Assembly: GCA_016793525.1 (NCBI GenBank)
Contig: JAEUJT010000115.1
Location: 1-8,774, forward strand
Direction of reading: 5' to 3'
DNA length: 8,774 nt
DNA from: Archangium sp.
GTDB taxonomy: Bacteria > Myxococcota > Myxococcia > Myxococcales > Myxococcaceae
The position numbers were made by a program, and so were the translations under genes. Positions 6,716-8,774 of this stretch are shown piece by piece. The stretch's first letter is position 1. Each line of letters opens with the position of its first letter. The notes beneath the pieces were generated by a model. It saw only the letters and a program-made list of their open reading frames with translations, made no database searches and was not told the origin of the DNA.

Positions 6716-7306
6716 ATGCCGCAGTACCTCAAAGTGATCATTCTGGCGTTGACGGTGGGGCTGGCGGCCGCGGGAGCCGAGCCTGCGCCGAAGCTCAAGG
6801 GCTCGCGCAAAGAATCAGCGCCGAAGATCGACCTCGGCCTGTCGTTCGACCCGCTGCCCACCACGCCGAAGCTCGAACGCGCCAGCGATACGCCGTCGAG
6901 CAGCGTGCCGCGCCAGGCCGACACCGAACAGACCTACACCGTGGTGAGCGTGACGCACGCCAAGGCGTTCACCCGAGGCGCGAAGGGGTCGGTGGCCGAC
7001 CGCGCGCTCACCTCGATCAACGCGAGCGGCAAGCCTTTGCTGACCGAGAAGTTCTCGTCGCTGTTCCGGGTGCGGAGCGCCGAGGCGCGCAACGTGAGCA
7101 TCGAGGTCGCGATTCACGATCTCCGCGGAGACACGGTGATGGCCGCCAACGGCCGCCTGGCCTTCAAGGGCAACGACGAGCAGGAGTGGCTTGTCGACTG
7201 GGAACCGACGGGCATTCGCGTAGGCGGCGACTACGAAGTGCACGTGCGCGTCGGCGGGCACACGCAAGGCCCCTACCCGCTCAAGGTCATCGCAGCTTCG
7301 CCGTAG
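6716..7306 (+). CDS. Secreted protein of unknown function
   Basis: I do not recognise this 196-aa protein. It begins with a clear Sec signal peptide (basic K6, hydrophobic V-I-I-L-A-L-T-V-G-L at 7-16, and A-A-A-G-A at 17-21 as the likely cleavage region). A low-complexity Pro/Ser/Lys linker follows (about 22-70). The C-terminal half (about 73-193) is rich in alternating hydrophobic residues and turns, for example V-S-I-E-V-A-I-H-D-L (127-136), E-W-L-V-D-W (157-162) and Y-E-V-H-V-R-V-G-G (173-181). This reads as a beta-sandwich or immunoglobulin-like domain, by inference only. There is no lipobox, no Cys and no catalytic motif. ATG 6716 is preceded by a GGGGG run a few bases upstream. The gene diverges from the tolC-like gene, and the aldolase follows 97 bp downstream on the same strand. 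An envelope or periplasmic role is likely, but its partner is unknown. Confidence 0.75.
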   Translation: MPQYLKVIILALTVGLAAAGAEPAPKLKGSRKESAPKIDLGLSFDPLPTTPKLERASDTPSSSVPRQADTEQTYTVVSVTHAKAFTRGAKGSVADRALTSINASGKPLLTEKFSSLFRVRSAEARNVSIEVAIHDLRGDTVMAANGRLAFKGNDEQEWLVDWEPTGIRVGGDYEVHVRVGGHTQGPYPLKVIAASP

Positions 7307-7341
7307 CGCGCATCGTCGGAGCTGCACGGCGAAGGAGCCGC

Positions 7342-7370
7342 GTGACCGGGCCTGTCGTCTGCGGTACACG
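7342..7370 (+). promoter_or_regulatory. Possible sigma70-type promoter for the aldolase gene
   Basis: GTGACC (7342-7347), a 17-bp spacer and TACACG (7365-7370) lie in the 97-bp gap before the aldolase. Agreement with consensus is partial (four of six and three of six). It would give a leader of roughly 25-30 nt containing the AAGGAG site. Confidence 0.27.
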
Positions 7371-7392
7371 GGCGCTCTCTTCGCCTTTCGAC

Positions 7393-7398
7393 AAGGAG
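7393..7398 (+). promoter_or_regulatory. Shine-Dalgarno of the aldolase gene, supporting a GTG start
   Basis: AAGGAG sits 5 nt before GTG 7404, which opens a protein starting M-A-Y-S-E-R. This selects GTG as the initiation codon. Confidence 0.75.
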
Positions 7399-7403
7399 CC
7401 CCC

Positions 7404-8318
7404 GTGGCCTACAGCGAACGCGTTCGGCAGATTCTGTCGTGGTACCCCTCGGAATCGCCCGGCCTGTTGACCAACCTGGCGCGCCTGCTCAACACCGGCA
7501 CGCTCGCAGGCACTGGCAAGCTGGTGATTCTGCCCGTCGACCAGGGCTTCGAGCACGGCCCAGCGCGGTCGTTCCAACCCAACCCGGCGGGCTACGACCC
7601 CGACTACCACGCGCAGCTGGCCATCGATTCTGGGTGCAACGCGTATGCGGCGCCGCTCGGTTTTCTCGACGCAGTGGCCGGCAAGACGATGGGCGAGATC
7701 CCGCTGATCCTCAAGCTGAACAACTCCGACTCGCTGTCGAAGGTCGAGCCGCAATCGGCGCTCACGGCGAGCGTGAAAGACGCGGTGAGGCTCGGCTGCG
7801 TGGCCATCGGCTACACGATTTACCCGGGCTCGGCGTTGCGCAACGCGCAGTACCAAGACCTGCGCGACCTGATCCTCGAGGCGAAGAGCTACGGCCTGCC
7901 CACGGTGCTCTGGGCGTACCCGCGCGGCAACATGTCGAAAGACGGCGAGACCGCGGTCGACGTGGTGGCCTACGCGGCGCAGATCTCCGCGCAGCTCGGC
8001 GCACACATCATCAAAGTGAAGCCCCCGAAGGACTTCATCGAGCAGGCCGAGGCGAAGAAGGTGTTCGAGAAGTTCAGCATTCCCACCAAGACCATGGCCG
8101 ACCGCGTGAAACACGTGGTGCAGAGCGCCTTCAACGGCAAGCGCGTGGTCATCTTCTCCGGCGGCGAGGCGAAGGAAACGCCCGCGCTGCTCGAGGAGAT
8201 TCGCGGCATTCGCGACGGCGGTGGCTTCGGCTCGATCATGGGCCGCAACGCCTTCCAGCGGCCGCGCGCCGAAGCGATCGAGCTGCTCAAGAACGTGATG
8301 CAGGTGTTCAAGTCGTAA
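7404..8318 (+). CDS. fbaB: Class I fructose-bisphosphate aldolase (DhnA/FbaB type)
   Basis: Cytoplasmic aldolase that cleaves fructose 1,6-bisphosphate to glyceraldehyde 3-phosphate and dihydroxyacetone phosphate in glycolysis, and runs in reverse in gluconeogenesis, using a Schiff-base lysine and no metal. The TIM-barrel landmarks of the DhnA family are present: the strand-1 segment I-L-P-V-D-Q-G-F-E-H-G-P (42-53, with D46), L-K-L-N-N (103-107), W-A-Y-P-R-G (170-175), and the lysine strand H-I-I-K-V-K-P-P (201-208). By alignment with LsrF and archaeal enzymes K204 or K206 is the Schiff-base residue. The phosphate-binding loops S-G-G (252-254) and G-G-G-F-G-S-I-M-G-R-N (272-282) follow. At 304 aa it is shorter than E. 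coli FbaB (350 aa). The GTG start is fixed by a strong AAGGAG. The FKBP gene follows 34 bp downstream and may be co-transcribed. Confidence 0.93.
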   Translation: MAYSERVRQILSWYPSESPGLLTNLARLLNTGTLAGTGKLVILPVDQGFEHGPARSFQPNPAGYDPDYHAQLAIDSGCNAYAAPLGFLDAVAGKTMGEIPLILKLNNSDSLSKVEPQSALTASVKDAVRLGCVAIGYTIYPGSALRNAQYQDLRDLILEAKSYGLPTVLWAYPRGNMSKDGETAVDVVAYAAQISAQLGAHIIKVKPPKDFIEQAEAKKVFEKFSIPTKTMADRVKHVVQSAFNGKRVVIFSGGEAKETPALLEEIRGIRDGGGFGSIMGRNAFQRPRAEAIELLKNVMQVFKS

Positions 8319-8352
8319 GCCGTTCCCCTCTCTCTCCGAAAGAACGAACCGA

Positions 8353-8774
8353 ATGTCTCGTCTGATGCTGTCGTCGTGCCTGGTGCTGTCGTTTGTCGTC
8401 TCCGCCGCGGAGCCCGCGAAAGCAGCGCCGACCACCGTGCCGGTGCCGAAGAACGCCGCGCTCCCCGCCAACCCCACGATGCCGACGGGCGCCGAGCTGA
8501 ACAAGGTGCTCTACGCGTTCGGCGTGTTGATCGCGCAGCGCACGCCCATCGGCCAGGCCGGCCTGACCGACGCCGAGCTGAAGGAAGTGCTCAAGGGCGT
8601 GCAAGACGGCGCGATGGGCAAGCCCCTCGCGGTGAAGATGGAGGAGTACGGCCCGAAGATCGACTCCTTCCTCAACCTCAAGCGCGAAGAGAAGGGCAAG
8701 GCCGAGAAGAAGAAGGGCGAAGAGGCCCTGGCCAAGTTCGCGAAGGAAGCCGGCGCGCAGAAGCAGCCGTCGGG
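8353..8774 (+). CDS. Secreted FKBP-type peptidyl-prolyl isomerase, N-terminal part only
   Basis: The visible 140 residues match the start of FkpA/Mip-type periplasmic isomerases. A signal peptide (1-18, L-V-L-S-F-V-V-S-A then A-E-P) is followed by a Pro/Ala linker (19-46). The N-terminal dimerisation domain follows: L-Y-A-F-G-V-L-I-A-Q (53-62), L-K-G-V-Q-D-G-A-M-G-K (80-90) and a long Lys/Glu helix (about 105-132) ending in A-K-F-A-K-E-A-G (127-134). Q-P-S-G at the edge is where the catalytic FKBP domain normally begins, so that domain lies outside the window. These proteins act as folding chaperones and prolyl isomerases in the periplasm. C9 in L-S-S-C is too close to the N-terminus for a convincing lipobox. 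No good Shine-Dalgarno is seen before ATG 8353. ATG 8365 is an in-frame alternative. Confidence 0.85.
   Translation, partial: MSRLMLSSCLVLSFVVSAAEPAKAAPTTVPVPKNAALPANPTMPTGAELNKVLYAFGVLIAQRTPIGQAGLTDAELKEVLKGVQDGAMGKPLAVKMEEYGPKIDSFLNLKREEKGKAEKKKGEEALAKFAKEAGAQKQPS

Noticed and set aside
4872..6737. 621-codon open frame antisense to the TolC-like and MlaC-like genes
   Set aside because: It has the same low-complexity Arg/Gly/His composition and spans two real genes and their gap. It is explained by high GC3 on the other strand.
7342..7470. Small frame starting at GTG 7342 after a GAAGGAG, overlapping the aldolase start
   Set aside because: It has a plausible ribosome site, but the 42-residue product has no recognisable feature and runs out of frame through the aldolase. 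The aldolase has its own strong site.
8353..8400. Lipoprotein signal in the FKBP protein (L-S-S-C at residues 6-9)
   Set aside because: The Cys is only nine residues from the start, leaving too short a hydrophobic core. A standard signal peptidase I site at V-S-A/A-E fits better.

Overview
The window is very GC-rich, with G or C at nearly every third codon position. The gene content is that of a Gram-negative diderm: an RND/MMPL transporter, an MlaC-type periplasmic lipid carrier, a TolC-type outer-membrane channel and a periplasmic FKBP isomerase. The base composition, GTG starts, compact class I aldolase and secreted proteins of unknown function would fit a myxobacterium (Myxococcota). That placement is inference; there is no rRNA or other marker gene to confirm it. 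Coding density is high: every gap between genes is under 100 bp. I see no tRNA, rRNA, CRISPR array, insertion sequence or phage gene.

Left part (1-5213). On the minus strand, reading right to left, lie a TolC-family channel (6656-5214), an MlaC/Ttg2D-family carrier (5138-4497), a 12-TM RND/MMPL exporter (3239-771) and a polyprenyl diphosphate synthase whose C-terminus runs off the left edge (720-1). MlaC-like (HpnM) and MMPL-like (HpnN) proteins are paired in known hopanoid and lipid trafficking loci, so this looks like an envelope-lipid export or trafficking neighbourhood. No MlaDEF ABC components and no HlyD-type adaptor are visible.

Between the carrier and the exporter, on the opposite strand, sits the oddest gene (3297-4538). 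It has the fold signature of the alpha-oxoamine synthase family of PLP enzymes (KBL, AONS, serine palmitoyltransferase), but the Schiff-base lysine is gone. There is no lysine at all from residue 72 to residue 386, and the active-site His and probably the PLP-pyridine Asp are also lost. It is therefore a likely pseudoenzyme, and its GC3 bias argues that it is still a maintained gene. Its 3' end overlaps the convergent mlaC-like gene by 42 bp.

Right part (6657-8774). On the plus strand, divergent from tolC, are a secreted protein of unknown function (6716-7306), a class I (DhnA-type) fructose-bisphosphate aldolase (7404-8318) and, 34 bp further on, the start of a secreted FKBP-type peptidyl-prolyl isomerase cut by the right edge (8353-8774). 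The aldolase is ordinary central metabolism. The isomerase is a periplasmic folding factor.
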